64,000 nucleotides of DNA from Malachius bipustulatus. Its lineage: Eukaryota > Arthropoda > Insecta > Coleoptera > Melyridae. The position numbers and the translations under genes were made by a program. Shown here one piece after another: positions 11,861 through 22,513 of the stretch. The DNA lies in contig OU342630.1 of NCBI GenBank assembly GCA_910589415.1, positions 15,905,867 to 15,969,866 of the forward strand, written 5' to 3'. Positions within the stretch are counted from its first letter, which is position 1. Each line of letters starts with the position of its first letter. The notes under the pieces are model-generated. The model was not told the origin of the DNA. It did no database searches and worked only from the letters and a program-made list of their open reading frames with translations.

Positions 11861-12690
11861 TCTTTATTTACTATTAAACACCAGAGCCATTTAGTCAACA
11901 TAATATGGATTTTATTATATCATCAAAACCCAGATCATTATATAAGTTTTCTTAGTATCTACTCATCCATGATGGCTGAAAAAGCCACTGAACCTGTGAT
12001 TAATTGGCGGGCTTGCCGAACAACGGGTAATTTCTGTTAATTTTCTGTAATGCTCACAGGTGTTCAACGTTACCTAGTTTTAGTAATGTAAGGTTGATTT
12101 TGTTACAATTTCATTATTTTTCGACTGCGTGTTGTAGCGGACTTAATTATTAATAAAAAATAATTAAATGAACATTTTCTTACTGGCAATTTTTTTACAG
12201 CTAGGCTTTTGCAGGATCAATAAATGAAGTAGGTGCCATAATAACTACAATCTACAATATTGAAAACATGTGTGCTTGATTTTTTTGCTTGAATAGAATG
12301 AAAAACCACTGGAAATAAAACAAAATCTGAATTCATTTGAATAATGTTTACTTGATAAAAATTATAATTTCAAATTTATTAGTAAAACTAGAGCTTTAAA
12401 ATTTTCACGCAATATTTTTTACTTAGTACGCACAATGCGATTTGTCTATTTATATGATTTTTTCAGGTCATAACAATTTACAGAATTTTGAAGGTGCAGG
12501 TGTAGTAAGTAGCAGATGGGCGAATCGCAGTCGACTCTATCCAATGGTCGCGTAAGTTAATTTACTACATTTTGGAATTTTGGCCATTGCTTATCCGTGT
12601 TTTTAGTAAATAATTCCTAATTACTTAAGTTATGTGGAAGGACATTCTGAATAGTTATACTGATTTCAAATAAAAGTTTCAAAATACTTC
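11861..12690. other. No recognisable gene
   Basis: AT-rich sequence. A perfect 18-bp palindrome, GAATGATAGCTATCATTC, lies just upstream at about 11256-11273. No coding or RNA feature seen. Confidence 0.4.
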
Positions 12691-12696
12691 AAAATA

Positions 12697-14258
12697 CAGG
12701 GTGTTCTACAAGCTCTATGACAAACTTTGACAGATGGTAGGTTGCTTGATTTTACATATTTTTTTTAATAAACATGGGTCCGATTCGTTTTTGTTTAGAA
12801 GTTACAAGCATTTAACCTTTATTAACAATCAACAATAAAAATTTAAATTAAATGATAATCACAAAACTTAAGACTATAAAAATTGTTCGAAATGTCCACC
12901 CTCAGCTTGAATGCAAGCCTCACATCGACGAATTAAAGATTCGGTCACTCGAAGAATGAGATTTGGATCATTTCTTATTTGGTTAGCTGCATCTTGAATT
13001 CTTTCAAGTAACTGCTGATGGGTAGCGATTTCAACATGGTAGACCAGCTGCTTCATGTGTCCCCATAAATAAAAAACCAGAGGATTCAGATCGGGAGAAC
13101 GAGGTGGCCATGATATTGGACCTCCTTGACCTATGCATTTATTCGGGAAATGTTCATTTAGCCAAGCAGCAACTTGTCTTCCTCTATGTGGTGGTGCACC
13201 GTCATGCTGATACCACATATTTTGAATAATATTGAGTTGCACGTCATCAATAAACTCTAAAAGGTCATGTTCTAAGAAATGTCTATAAAGATCTGCATTT
13301 AAACGATCATTTAGAACATGCACAGGTAATAAATTATTGTTGAAAATGCCACCCCAAACGTTGACACTGAATCGGTGCTGAAATCGTCTTGGTCTAATTG
13401 CAAGTGGATTTTGCAACGCCCATACATGTTCATTATGATTATTATTTATGCCATCCCTAGTAAAGCACGCTTCATCAGACCACATGACGAGCGAAATGAA
13501 TCTATCATTTTGTGCTTGTTGATGAAGTAACCAGCGACAAAATCCTAATCGCTGTGGGGCATCTCCAGCATGCAATGCCTGTACATTTTGGCGATGAAAC
13601 GGGTGTAACATTTCTCTGTTCAATACACGCCATACAAAAATCGGTGATACATGAAGGTTACTAGAAATACGCCGAACACTGATTGAAGGGTTATCGAGGA
13701 CAGCATCTATCACATTTTCTTCATCTTGTACATTTACTTCAGTAGGGCGAATAGCCTTCTTTGGAGCGGGATTACCTGCTTCTCGAAGTCTACGAAATGA
13801 TGCACTAAACACCGTGTGGGCAGGATGATGTCTATTTGGATACCTGCGTCGGTATTCTTGAGCAGCTTGTCTGGCGTTACCATTGGAATACCCATATACA
13901 AACACAATATCTGCATATTCCTCAGTCGAGAATAAATGCATTTTTTATTTATAACTTTCACACGAAATATCTAATAAATAATTAAAATGACACTAACAAT
14001 TATTATTGTCATAACAACCGATATTTCTATTTATCAGCCTACGTTTTTCATTGAAGTAAGTGTATATTTTATAAGTGTACATTGGTTGACATAGCGACTT
14101 AGTGTCACTTCCTGGTTGACTGAAAAAATTACGATTCTTTAAATGCTTGTAACTTCTAAACAAAAACGAATCGGACCCATGTTTATTAAAAAAAAATGTT
14201 TAAAATCAAGCAACCTACCATCTGTCAAAGTTTGTCATAGAGCTTGTAGAACACCCTG
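12697..14258 (-). mobile_element. DD41D-type Tc1/mariner-superfamily transposon, full length
   Basis: A 1562-bp element with terminal inverted repeats of about 118-120 bp (12697-12814 and 14139-14258). It begins CAGGGTGTTCTACAAGC and is flanked by TA at 12695-12696 and 14259-14260, the target duplication of this superfamily. It encodes one transposase on the minus strand. It is the only element in the window with CAGGGTG ends and a matching transposase frame. Its ends are repeated almost exactly in the non-autonomous foldback at 14528-15080. Confidence 0.92.
12874..13941 (-). CDS. Tc1/mariner-superfamily transposase (DUF4817-like N-terminus, DDE_3-like core), third catalytic residue altered
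   Basis: An uninterrupted 355-codon frame starting ATG. Residues about 8-45 (YADIVFVYGYSNGNARQAA, EYRRRYPNR) resemble the helix-turn-helix N-terminus found in DUF4817 transposases. The catalytic core has D156 in MWSDEACF and D247 in YQHDGAPPH. In this family the third acid follows SPDLNPL. Here that position is V289 (SPDLNPLVFYLW; codon GTT, plus-strand positions 13075-13077). The spacing of 41 residues between D247 and position 289 is that of DD41D enzymes. The C-terminus (RRCEACIQAEGGHFEQFL) looks complete. The protein would bind the terminal repeats and cut and join at TA. The D-to-V change predicts loss of catalysis, although DNA binding may survive. Family membership is sure; the exact clade name (possibly visitor) is not. 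Confidence 0.93.
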   Translation of the reverse strand: MHLFSTEEYADIVFVYGYSNGNARQAAQEYRRRYPNRHHPAHTVFSASFRRLREAGNPAPKKAIRPTEVNVQDEENVIDAVLDNPSISVRRISSNLHVSPIFVWRVLNREMLHPFHRQNVQALHAGDAPQRLGFCRWLLHQQAQNDRFISLVMWSDEACFTRDGINNNHNEHVWALQNPLAIRPRRFQHRFSVNVWGGIFNNNLLPVHVLNDRLNADLYRHFLEHDLLEFIDDVQLNIIQNMWYQHDGAPPHRGRQVAAWLNEHFPNKCIGQGGPISWPPRSPDLNPLVFYLWGHMKQLVYHVEIATHQQLLERIQDAANQIRNDPNLILRVTESLIRRCEACIQAEGGHFEQFL

Positions 14259-14284
14259 TATATCTAGTGCCATGGGATTAGGGG

Positions 14285-15270
14285 TACGTTCAGAAATTCA
14301 CTCTGGAGTACGATTGGAGTAGGGGTAGGGTAATAGGCGTAATCTCCTGCTCACACGTATCTCATAACCCGTTCATAAACCTACCGCGACATTTGTCAAG
14401 ACAACTGTCAGCAGTGTCATAATGATTTATTTACAAAAGAAACACAACACAGAACTTAAAAAAAGACATTCCAAACCCTTGAACCGTTTTACCACGAAAT
14501 GCGAATAGAATAAGAACTAATATACTACAGGGTGTTCTACAAGCTCTATGACAAACTTTGACAGATGGTAGGTTGCTTGATTTTGAACATTTTTTTTTTA
14601 ATAAACATGGGTCCGATTCGTTTTTGTTTAGAAGTTACAAGCATTTAAAAAATCGTAATTTTTCAAGTTCAAGGCCCTGTAAAAGGAAAACGGTTCAAGA
14701 TAGAGAAAAACGGCTTACATGTCCCTATTTTAACTTTTCATGTACTATCCAATGATGTAGATGAAATGTTTATACAGGGTGATAAAAAATTTGAAAAAAT
14801 CTGAGATTTCTCCACATTTAAAAAAATCAAAGAAAGTACAAATGTTTCTATACCATAGGATAGTCCATAAAAAGTTAAAATAGGGACATGTAAGCCGTTT
14901 TTCTCTATCTTGAACCGTTTTCCTTTTACAGGGCCTTGAACCTGAAAAATTACGATTTTTTAAATGCTTGTAACTTCTAAACAAAAACGAATCGGACCCA
15001 TGTTTATTAAAAAAAATATGTTTAAAATCAAGCAACCTACCATCTGTCAAAGTTTGTCATAGAGCTTGTAGAACACCCTGTATATCAAAGTACGTCAAAG
15101 TATCAAAGTCAAAGTACATTCGTACCCTCCTTTTCCGTAGGGTATTCGGAGCATGCCGTAGAGTACGAACTCTTTGTTTATGAACTCTATAAGTGACATT
15201 TCCAGGGGTATGTTAATAAGGAGGATACTCTGTATACTCGGAGTAAATTTCTGGAACGTAGTCAAAATTA
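14285..15270. repeat. Possible older inverted repeat hosting the next foldback
   Basis: GTACGTTCAGAAATTCACTC at 14285 is mirrored at about 15245-15268 (GAGTAAATTTCTGGAACGTAG). GTTCATAAAC-type blocks also recur inverted on both sides. Divergence is high and ends are not defined. It would be the target into which the foldback at 14528-15080 inserted. Confidence 0.4.
14528..15080. mobile_element. Foldback MITE with DD41D transposon ends
   Basis: The outer 130 bp of each arm is nearly identical to the terminal repeats of the transposon at 12697-14258. TA flanks are at 14526-14527 and 15081-15082. Inside about 14663-14945 the sequence switches to a palindromic core starting CAAGTTCAAGGCCCTGTA, shared with the foldback at 20872-21749, which has unrelated outer arms. 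It encodes no transposase and should depend on one acting in trans. The centre is asymmetric around ATACAGGGTGATAAAA. Confidence 0.9.
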
Positions 15271-16300
15271 TCTGGCTGGGTAATGGGCAGGAACAAGCTT
15301 AGTAATATGTGCTTCATCAAATGAAAAATACTCAGACAGCTATCTTACTAAAACTGTACAGTGTACAGTGCGCAGTCGCAGGGCATCCATCTTGCTGCCA
15401 TACAGAATTCCGCCTTACTTGCGGCTTCTGGTTCCAGAGTACCTACTTAACTTAATATCACTAAAAACAAGAATAAGCAACGCCCGTAAATGAAGTGAAT
15501 CAACCTGCGACTATATTTCTAAAGTCTACAGCGAATTCTTAAAAAAAAAACATCGGTTTTGTTTTTTTTGTTTTATTTTTTACTTTAGTTTTCTTTTATA
15601 TTATGTATTTACAAAATTCTGTCTACTTATTATAACATCCTGTACATCTTATAATTTAGTGTAGTTTCTCAATTTTCTTCAAGCAAAATTTTCACAAAAA
15701 ATTATCTTTTTCTTATATTATATAAGAAGATAGGGGAGGGAAATATTAAGAAATATTTCCCTCCTCTATTCGTGGAAAACTGTATAGGTAATTATGATAA
15801 ACATTTTTTTTTAAACTTAATTTTAAAAAGTAGAATACGCGTTAGTAAAACCTCAATTCAAGAAAAATTTATATCAAGAAATTACTATCGACATGTAATT
15901 CTACGTAGACAACGGTACCTACCTATAGGTAAATTTCGAGGTAAATTTAAAAGTTATATAAAATTATTATAGTAAACACCATTTAGAATCAGATGCTTTC
16001 TACAAATACGGCGTATCTCGTGGCAAGGTAATAAGTCTGTTATGGATAATACGAAGGTGTAGAGCTTATAAAACATTACTCTGCGATAGAAACTGAATAA
16101 TATAATAAGCAGAACTAGATTCTTCCCATTTTCGTGTAAATAGTTTTCTCAAAACTATACCTAAGTAGCCTCGAAATATTCCATTGATTTTTTAGTATTT
16201 TAATCGATTTCCAAATAGGAGGCGGTCTATGTCCTTGTTTTATCAACTATGGTAAAATGCGCCGAGTATGTACTATTATAAAGAACTTAAATGTACTTAT
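15271..16300. other. No recognisable gene; one strong hairpin
   Basis: AT-rich. The only structure seen is a stem-loop at 15730-15769: an 18-bp stem beginning ATAGGGGAGGGAAATATT with one mismatch and a 4-base loop. The frame at 15772-15972 has no family resemblance. Confidence 0.45.
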
Positions 16301-16301
16301 A

Positions 16302-17208
16302 CAGAGTGGTCCAGTTTTTTTTATGATGCAATAAATTCAAGGAACGGCGGAGAATCGAAAAATAATATGAGTTTCCTTTATGAACTATATTCGGGAAATA
16401 CTTCGATAAGAAAATAGAGAGTGTTTAAGTTTTAAGAATTTTTTTTGAATTTATATTTTTGAAATTTTATAAAAATTGGCTGACTGGAATATTTTGAAAT
16501 TTTGTAAGCAAGCAGAAGTTGTGCCAATAATAGGAGTACATGGTGTGATACTCCCCCCAATGAAAGATTATTTTAATACCAGTGGCTGAGATTGGGGTAT
16601 GTCCGTTATGTTTAATAATAAAAATGGTACATTTTTGGTAGATACTCATTGTTATTTAGAGAAGAAAAATCATCTTATGTTTTTTTGCTAGAGGCACTGT
16701 TTCCAAGATACTTGGAATGTAAAAACCATGCAAGTTTTTTTGTAATGCAACACGCTTCAGTAAAACTATTAATTTCTGGAAATACTCATTAGGGTCATTA
16801 GCATTGATTTTTATGATACTTTACCTTGTACGGGTTCTTACATTGTGAAGTATCTCGGAAACAGTGCGTCCCTACGACAAAAAGTAAGATGATTTTTCTT
16901 GTACAAACAACATGAGGTTAATACCACAAAAGTCATATCGGCATTAAAAAAAGGTAACGACATTCCCAGATCGCCGTCACTGTATTAAATAATATTTCAT
17001 TGGGAGTATCATCACATCACGTAGGTACTTAAATAATTGGAACAACAACTGTACAAAATTTTTATATATTTCAAAAATACGACTTTTTCTTCATCACCCT
17101 GTATTTTCTTAACGAAGTATTTCCGGAATATAATAGTTCATTCAGCAAACTCATATTATTTTTCGATTCTCTGTGGTTCCCTGAATGTACTGCATAAGAA
17201 ACTGGACG
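16302..17208. mobile_element. Nested foldback element, diverged
   Basis: The left outer arm, CAGAGTGGTCCAG then AATCGAAAAATAATATGAG, is mirrored at 17150-17208. The outer arms meet at AAGAAAA-TA-TTTTCTT, where an inner palindrome lies at 16417-17101 (right end CATCACCCTG). Deeper mirrored blocks include GAAGAAAAATCATCTTA/TAAGATGATTTTTCTT. Divergence between arms is greater than in other foldbacks here, so it is older. Confidence 0.8.
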
Positions 17209-17209
17209 T

Positions 17210-18450
17210 ATACGTCCTCCAACAGTGCATTGTGCACATTATTTGTAATATAACCCTCCCCGTATCTTTTACTCTTTTCGATATCCTTATAAGTGAGCTC
17301 CGAAATAGTCGAGACCCTGTATAATTTAATTAAACGACGGCCGGGTTTTCTAACAAGTTGACATGGGGGGTAAGTTATACCATGCAATTCCCTATGGAAA
17401 AACTTAAAAGAAATGCACTGTATACGTGGATTTATTTCTAAATAGTCTGCCAAGGTCACATGAAATATCAGCATTGATGTCAGATCTCAAACTTTGTAGG
17501 TGCAATGAGGATGAAGAATCACAGAATAAACTTAAATTATTACACATTAAGAAGTTTTATTTTTTATCACATTTAGATATAAATTGTATAGGACTGGCTC
17601 TGACAAAGTACACACATTGCATTTTATGAAAGTTTTACGTCATATCTAAATGGAAGTTATGGCTCGAATCAACCACTCAGGTAGGTATTATAAAAGGTAA
17701 TTTTTCAATATGTAAGCAGTAATATAATGCTAAAAAGGCAAGAAGTAATCATATACCCAAGATGTCTACACAAAAATTACTAACGCTAATATTCTCAGTA
17801 CCTACGGTCTTCTTGATTTATGTAATGACCATCATATATATACACTTTGACAGGATCTCTCACAGTCTCTCGTATAATAATTATCAGACCTTTGGATTTT
17901 TTTAATAGTTACAATAGGAACACCTAATATGTATAAACATACCTTCCTCACTAGCGTACATACTTCAATTATTAATTTAGAAGGAACTTGCTTGTAGTAA
18001 GAATAGTTATTTATTATACAGGGGAAAAAAGTAATAGATCTTAGCTCGGGATGCGATTTCGTTCCCGGCGCTTTAGCATCCCGGCGCTTACACATTAAGA
18101 GCTAAAACTGTACTTTTTTCTTGTGTGTAATATACAATTTTTTTATGTGAGAAGAAAGCTCCACTATTAGAACGTTGGAAAAACGTAATTATTAGATTAT
18201 TAAAAATAATGTCGGAACGTTGATCTATGGCTGTGTTGGACTTGAATTTTCGAACTGGTATAGGCTTTTGTTAAGTGATATACGCTGCCAGGTAACGAAA
18301 CAATAATTCGATAAATTTGAATTTAATATAATATATTAATTATTGAAGAAAGTTTTGCAAAGATGCTTGTAAGATCTCGATGAGCGAGTTTAATGATATG
18401 GAATTACGAAAATGCCTTTAATAATCGTAATTAGAACGGGATGAATATGA
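17210..18450. other. No recognisable gene; GC-rich hairpin at 18047
   Basis: A fragment ending GTCGAGACCCTGTAT (about 17310) may be a foldback end. At 18047-18083 CGGGATGC and GCATCCCG form a stem around a loop containing TTCCCGGCGC, unusually GC-rich for this region. No gene recognised. Confidence 0.4.
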
Positions 18451-18458
18451 TATAGATC

Positions 18459-19306
18459 TAGGGATTCACGGCTTGACTTGATAATCACGCTACTTGACTT
18501 GACTTGACTCGAAATCAAGTCAAGTTCAAGTCAAGTAATAAAAATCGAATATCAAGTCAAGTCAAGTAATAAAATTTCAAGTACTTGAAAAATCAAACAT
18601 TTTTTAATACCGCTTGATTCATAATTATTTTTCATCTTATCAAATCAACTAATCAAAAAGTACAAAACTGTGAGTAGGTTTTATAATTTGATTTAACAAT
18701 TAATACAAAAACGTAACAATTTTGCTTTAAAAAAACGTAAAATATTTCTTGCACAAGTAGGCGATTAAAAAATAAGTACAAAGTACCTACATTTTCAATA
18801 AAATAAAAATAAATAAACGAACACTTATTTCTTAAAAGACAAAAATTAAAAGTAGTTCTTAATGTCACCATTTGTCATTCATGATCTAAGACATATCATC
18901 AGGGGCTCTAACAGAGTTGTCACTTAATCTGTTACGGAGTGCTGCAACAGTTAGAGCAGATCTGGAAAACTGCCTTTCAACAGGAGCTGAAGCCGCTGGC
19001 GTTGATAAAAAATCTTTGGCCATAGTTGCTAAGTTTGGAAAAACGCTTAATAATATTAAGAAAAATGGATATTAAGACTAATATCTATCATAATGCATAA
19101 GTTTTCACGATTGAAAAATAAGTTTTTTCACTTATCAGGTCACTTATCAAGCAATTTCAAGTAGTTTTAAATAGCTTGATATCAAGTCAAGTCCGAGGGA
19201 AATAATATCAAGTCAAGTCAAGTAGTAAGTCTACGAAAAGCTTGACTTACAAGTCAAGTCAATCTATTGATAAAAATGTCAAGCTACTTGACTTGATGAA
19301 TCCCTA
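18459..19306 (-). mobile_element. Deleted hAT transposon
   Basis: The terminal repeat TAGGGATTCA at 18459 is matched by TGAATCCCTA ending at 19306. The 8-bp flanks are TATAGATC (18451-18458) and TATAAATC (19307-19314), a target duplication with one mismatch, as expected for hAT. Subterminal regions (18470-18560 and 19165-19295) hold many copies of CAAGT/ACTTG in clusters such as TCAAGTCAAGTCAAGTA, typical of hAT transposase-binding repeats. The interior keeps only the end of the transposase gene, so the element is 848 bp and non-autonomous. Confidence 0.9.
18886..19071 (-). pseudogene. hAT transposase C-terminal (dimerisation domain) relic
   Basis: A 61-codon open stretch ending at TAG, read on the minus strand. 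It contains LATMAKDFLSTPAASAPVER followed by QFSRSALTV and LRNRLSD. This is the pattern of the hAT C-terminal dimerisation domain (hAT_C): a short helix, the P-A-x-S/A-x-x-E-R turn, then R/K-N-R-L. An in-frame stop (19072-19074) lies directly upstream, and none of the N-terminal BED finger or catalytic core remains. It is therefore a truncated relic. Confidence 0.88.
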
Positions 19307-19319
19307 TATAAATCCGCCA

Positions 19320-19445
19320 GGTATACGAGATAGATTCTCAAAATTATTTTTTCTTCATACTTCAAATTAAGGCTGACAGAAGTGCAGTCTGGATTTTTGG
19401 AAAGAGGGACTTTTGGAGGACTTTTTGCAAAAATTTGCATCAACG
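19320..19445 (+). repeat. Dispersed repeat, direct copy at 21752-21880
   Basis: Shared with 21752-21880 in the same orientation: ATACGAGATA.ATTCTCAA, GACAGAAGTGCA.TCT, GGAGGACT and TGCAAAAATTT.CAT occur in order. In both places it directly follows the right end of a transposable element (hAT here, a foldback there). Class unknown. Confidence 0.7.
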
Positions 19446-19499
19446 CACATAACACATAAGGGTTGTTAGAGGGGGATGAAAAATGATATATAAATATGT

Positions 19500-20700
19500 A
19501 TGTAGAGATGTACAGGATGTTAGGTATTGTTATAAAAGGCTCATTAAGCTTATTTACAAAGTAATAGTTTTTTTTCTTTTATGAAAAATAGTCTTTAGTT
19601 GTAGAGAAGTTCTATTGGAACAGAATATTTAGATTTGTTTGGGACAGTAGATTAGAAAATAATAAAATAATGTAATAATAAGGTGAAATGTCATCAAATA
19701 TTTTTGTAAACTAATTAGAATAATTAGAATATAAAGTAAGATAGAGTGTATGGGAGAAATGTCAGGCATGAAATTATGAAAAGTCACAATTTTGGAAGAA
19801 ACGAACACCAACTCTAGTAGCATGGAAATTGGCTGTTAGAAGGGGGAAAACATAACATGTCCAAAGAGGATTTTGTGTGTTGTACTCAAGAAGAGAGATG
19901 AATTTCATAAGATGTTGATTGGAAGGAAAGTACAAATATGATTGGCTGTCATAGTGAGAAATAATATGTTGTCAAGCAGATAACAATCGAATTTACATAG
20001 TTACAAGGAAAACTATAAATACGAAAACAACGATTATCTGGGAGATTCCTAAAACACAAGTTAAGCAGTGTAGACCACTAAATCATAACCAAACATCGTG
20101 AACATCTAGAAAAATTTCGAACATCAAGAATTTGGTAAAGAACAGAGGCCGTAGCTGACTAATAGCAGAAACATATAGGTTAGAAGGAGAGATTTGGTTA
20201 GCTGGTAGCTGACAACTGCATTTGATTTGGATACAGCCGTGCAGAGATTTGGCTAGCAGGTAGCTGACAATTGCAGTTTGATTTGGGTACAGCCGGGCAG
20301 CGATTAGGATTCTGCGATTTTGACATTGAAGATAGAAAAACGTAGCAGCGAATTGGATATATCCGTGCAGAGATCTACATTGAAATTGCTGACACACAAA
20401 CAGCAAGGCTACTAGAGTTGACTTCAAGCTTTGTTCAACAGCTGATTCCGTGGGTTATTCCTTTCGTTAACCTACGAGGGACTTCTGTCAAGAATTAATG
20501 ACAGAAAGTCGGTGACGAAGAAGATTCATTAAGGGAACAAACTGTGAGTAATTTTAAGTTATTTTTAAGTTCGTTATAAGTGTTATTGTTGGGAAAATTT
20601 CTTATTGTAATAAAACCCAAACAAATTAAAAATTTAGTTTCAATAGGAGTTTATAGATTATGAAAATTAAAAAAAAAATTATAAAAAAAAATACTTGAAC
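19500..20700 (+). other. Possible solo LTR or promoter region
   Basis: The stretch has a TATA box (CTATAAATACG near 20012), an initiator-like region about 30 bp downstream, and an AATAAA signal near 20609, spaced as in an LTR. I could not find matching TG...CA ends or a target duplication, so the identification is weak. Host promoter DNA is the alternative. Confidence 0.3.
20191..20320 (+). repeat. Tandem repeat, period about 55-56 bp
   Basis: Two full units and part of a third begin at 20191, 20246 and 20302. They start GATTTGG or GATTAGG and contain TAGCTGACAA and TACAGCCG.GCAG. Units differ at several positions. Confidence 0.75.
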
Positions 20701-20871
20701 TCACTCTGAGTCATAGAGGTCTCACACAGACAAAACTTTTATTAGTTTTTAAAAAAGAAAGGCCCCCTAAATAAATAAATTGTTTATGGTAAGAGGGAAT
20801 CAAAGAGAAAAATGAATTTTCAAAAAAAAAAGAGTAGATAAAGCACAGGCCCTACGAACCATAACAGTATA

Positions 20872-21749
20872 CAGGGTGTCCCAGCTTATTCGAAGCGGTC
20901 TCTGTAGGCCAAACGATGGATTTTTTCTAAAAAAAAAATTGCAAATTCAAGTACAGGATCTAAATGGCCATAATTTAAAATTATTTTGGAGTATACAGAT
21001 TGTCCCATATGACAGTGGCATATCAAAGTTATGTTTTTTTAAATGGAATGCTCCTATGTTATTGCATTTTTAGATTGTCTGAGAAGAGAAAATAAGAGTG
21101 GCTGTTACAGTTGGTATTTAAATTCAGAAGTTTTTGAGTTATAAACAAGTGAAAATCGTAATTTTTCAAGTTCAAGGCCCTGTATAACGAGAACGGCTGA
21201 AGATAAAGAAAAACGGCTTACATGTCCCTATTTTACTTTTTCATGTACTATCCTATGATGTAGATGAAATGTTTATACAGGGTGATAAAATTTTTTTAAA
21301 ATTCTGAGATTTCTCCACGAGTCGCCAAATAAAAAAATCAAAGAAAGTACAAATGTTTCTACACCATAGGATGGTACATAAAAAGTTAAAATAGGGATAT
21401 GTAAGCCGTTTTTCTCTATCTTCAGCCGTTTCCGTTATACAGGGCCTTGAACTTGAAAAATGACGATTTTCACTTGTTTATAACTCAAAAACTTCTGAAT
21501 TTAAATACCAACTGGAACAGCCAATCTTATTTTCTCTTCTCAGACAATCTAAAAATGCAATAACATAGGAGCATTCCATTTAAGAAAACATAACTTTGAT
21601 ATGCCATTGTCATATGGGACACTCTGTATACTCCAAAATAATTTTAAATTATGACCATTGTGATTCTGTACTTGATTTTTCAAAAAGTTTTTTGAAAAAG
21701 TCCATCGTTTGGCCTACAGAGACCGCTTCGAATAAGCTGGGACACCCTA
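20872..21749. mobile_element. Nested foldback element
   Basis: Outer ends GGGTGTCCCAGCTTATTCG and its inverse, flanked by TA. The outer arms meet at GGAGTA-TA-TACTCC, where an inner palindrome (20996-21626) begins CAGATTGTCCCATATGACAG. Deeper in, the core CAAGTTCAAGGCCCTGTA at 21150-21460 is the one also found at 14663-14945. Diverged half-copies of this family are at 49976-50370 and 55186-55690. Confidence 0.9.
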
Positions 21750-21751
21750 TA

Positions 21752-21880
21752 TACGAGATAAATTCTCAATGCTTATAATTTTTTCTCACATTAATTTAAG
21801 GATGACAGAAGTGCACTCTAGATTTTCGGAAAGGAGGACTCTTAGAGGACACTATGCAAAAATTTCCATTAACACACAAA
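21752..21880 (+). repeat. Dispersed repeat, direct copy of 19320-19445
   Basis: Second copy, directly after the right end of the foldback. It matches through GACAGAAGTGCACTCTAG and GGAGGACTCTTAGAGGAC, with scattered differences. Confidence 0.7.
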
Positions 21881-22291
21881 TCACTTCACACGAGAGTTGT
21901 AGGAGTGACAAAAGCATAACAGAAGAAGATAATATCACCTACATTGTATTTCTTAAAAAAAAATACATACTTTTGATTGTGACTATATAGTTACCAGTCA
22001 AGTCAGACTACTCTTGTATTCTTATGTTCGGATTAGAATGTGATCGTTTACAGAGTTTATAAGAAGATGCTGTTAATATTCCTCCACGTCAGAATTCGTG
22101 GCTGAGAAATCGTTGCTAATTTCAAATAAACAATATCCACTTCGCCCATATACTTTTTTTATAAATGAAGTGTTTGTCTCAAAATATCTAAATCGTTCAC
22201 ATATATTTTAGCGATTATTTTAGTTTGTCTATTAAAGTTCGGAAAACACACGGTACAAAAATTTATATGAAAATGTGTTATAATTTTCTTA

Positions 22292-22510
22292 CAGCCAATA
22301 TTATAAAGACTCATTAGGCTAACGGGCAGATTTCTGTGCTCGTTTTTGAAGCTAATATCGACGTCAAATGACTTTTATTAACATTTTTGTAATTACTTTC
22401 AGGTCAAGAATAGATAAATTTAAAAAATTCCTACTTAGACTCGACACCTTCTTCAGAAATGGCCACAGAAATCTGCCCGTTAACTTAATGAGCCTTTATA
22501 ATACCCGCTG
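22292..22510. mobile_element. MITE, copy 1 of 3 (TTA target duplication)
   Basis: A 219-bp element with imperfect inverted ends: CAGC...ATTATAAAGACTCATTAG on the left and ATGAGCCTTTATAATACCCG on the right, with inner arms ACGGGCAGATTTCTGTG and CACAGAAATCTGCCCGT. TTA is duplicated at 22289-22291 and 22511-22513. Three-base TWA duplications suggest PIF/Harbinger-type mobilisation. Other copies are at 29980-30194 and 38195-38417. Confidence 0.85.
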
Positions 22511-22513
22511 TTA

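Noticed and set aside
17151..17474. 107-residue open frame
   Set aside because: It spans the decayed right end of a foldback into unrelated sequence, so no single gene could produce it.
18480..19300. CAAGT-rich clusters as a satellite or CRISPR-like array
   Set aside because: Spacing is irregular and the clusters lie just inside hAT ends, where such motifs serve as binding sites.
20083..20427. 114-residue open frame with repeated QFQCRSLHGY-like words
   Set aside because: The repetition comes from the 55-56 bp tandem repeat at 20191-20320, read in antisense.
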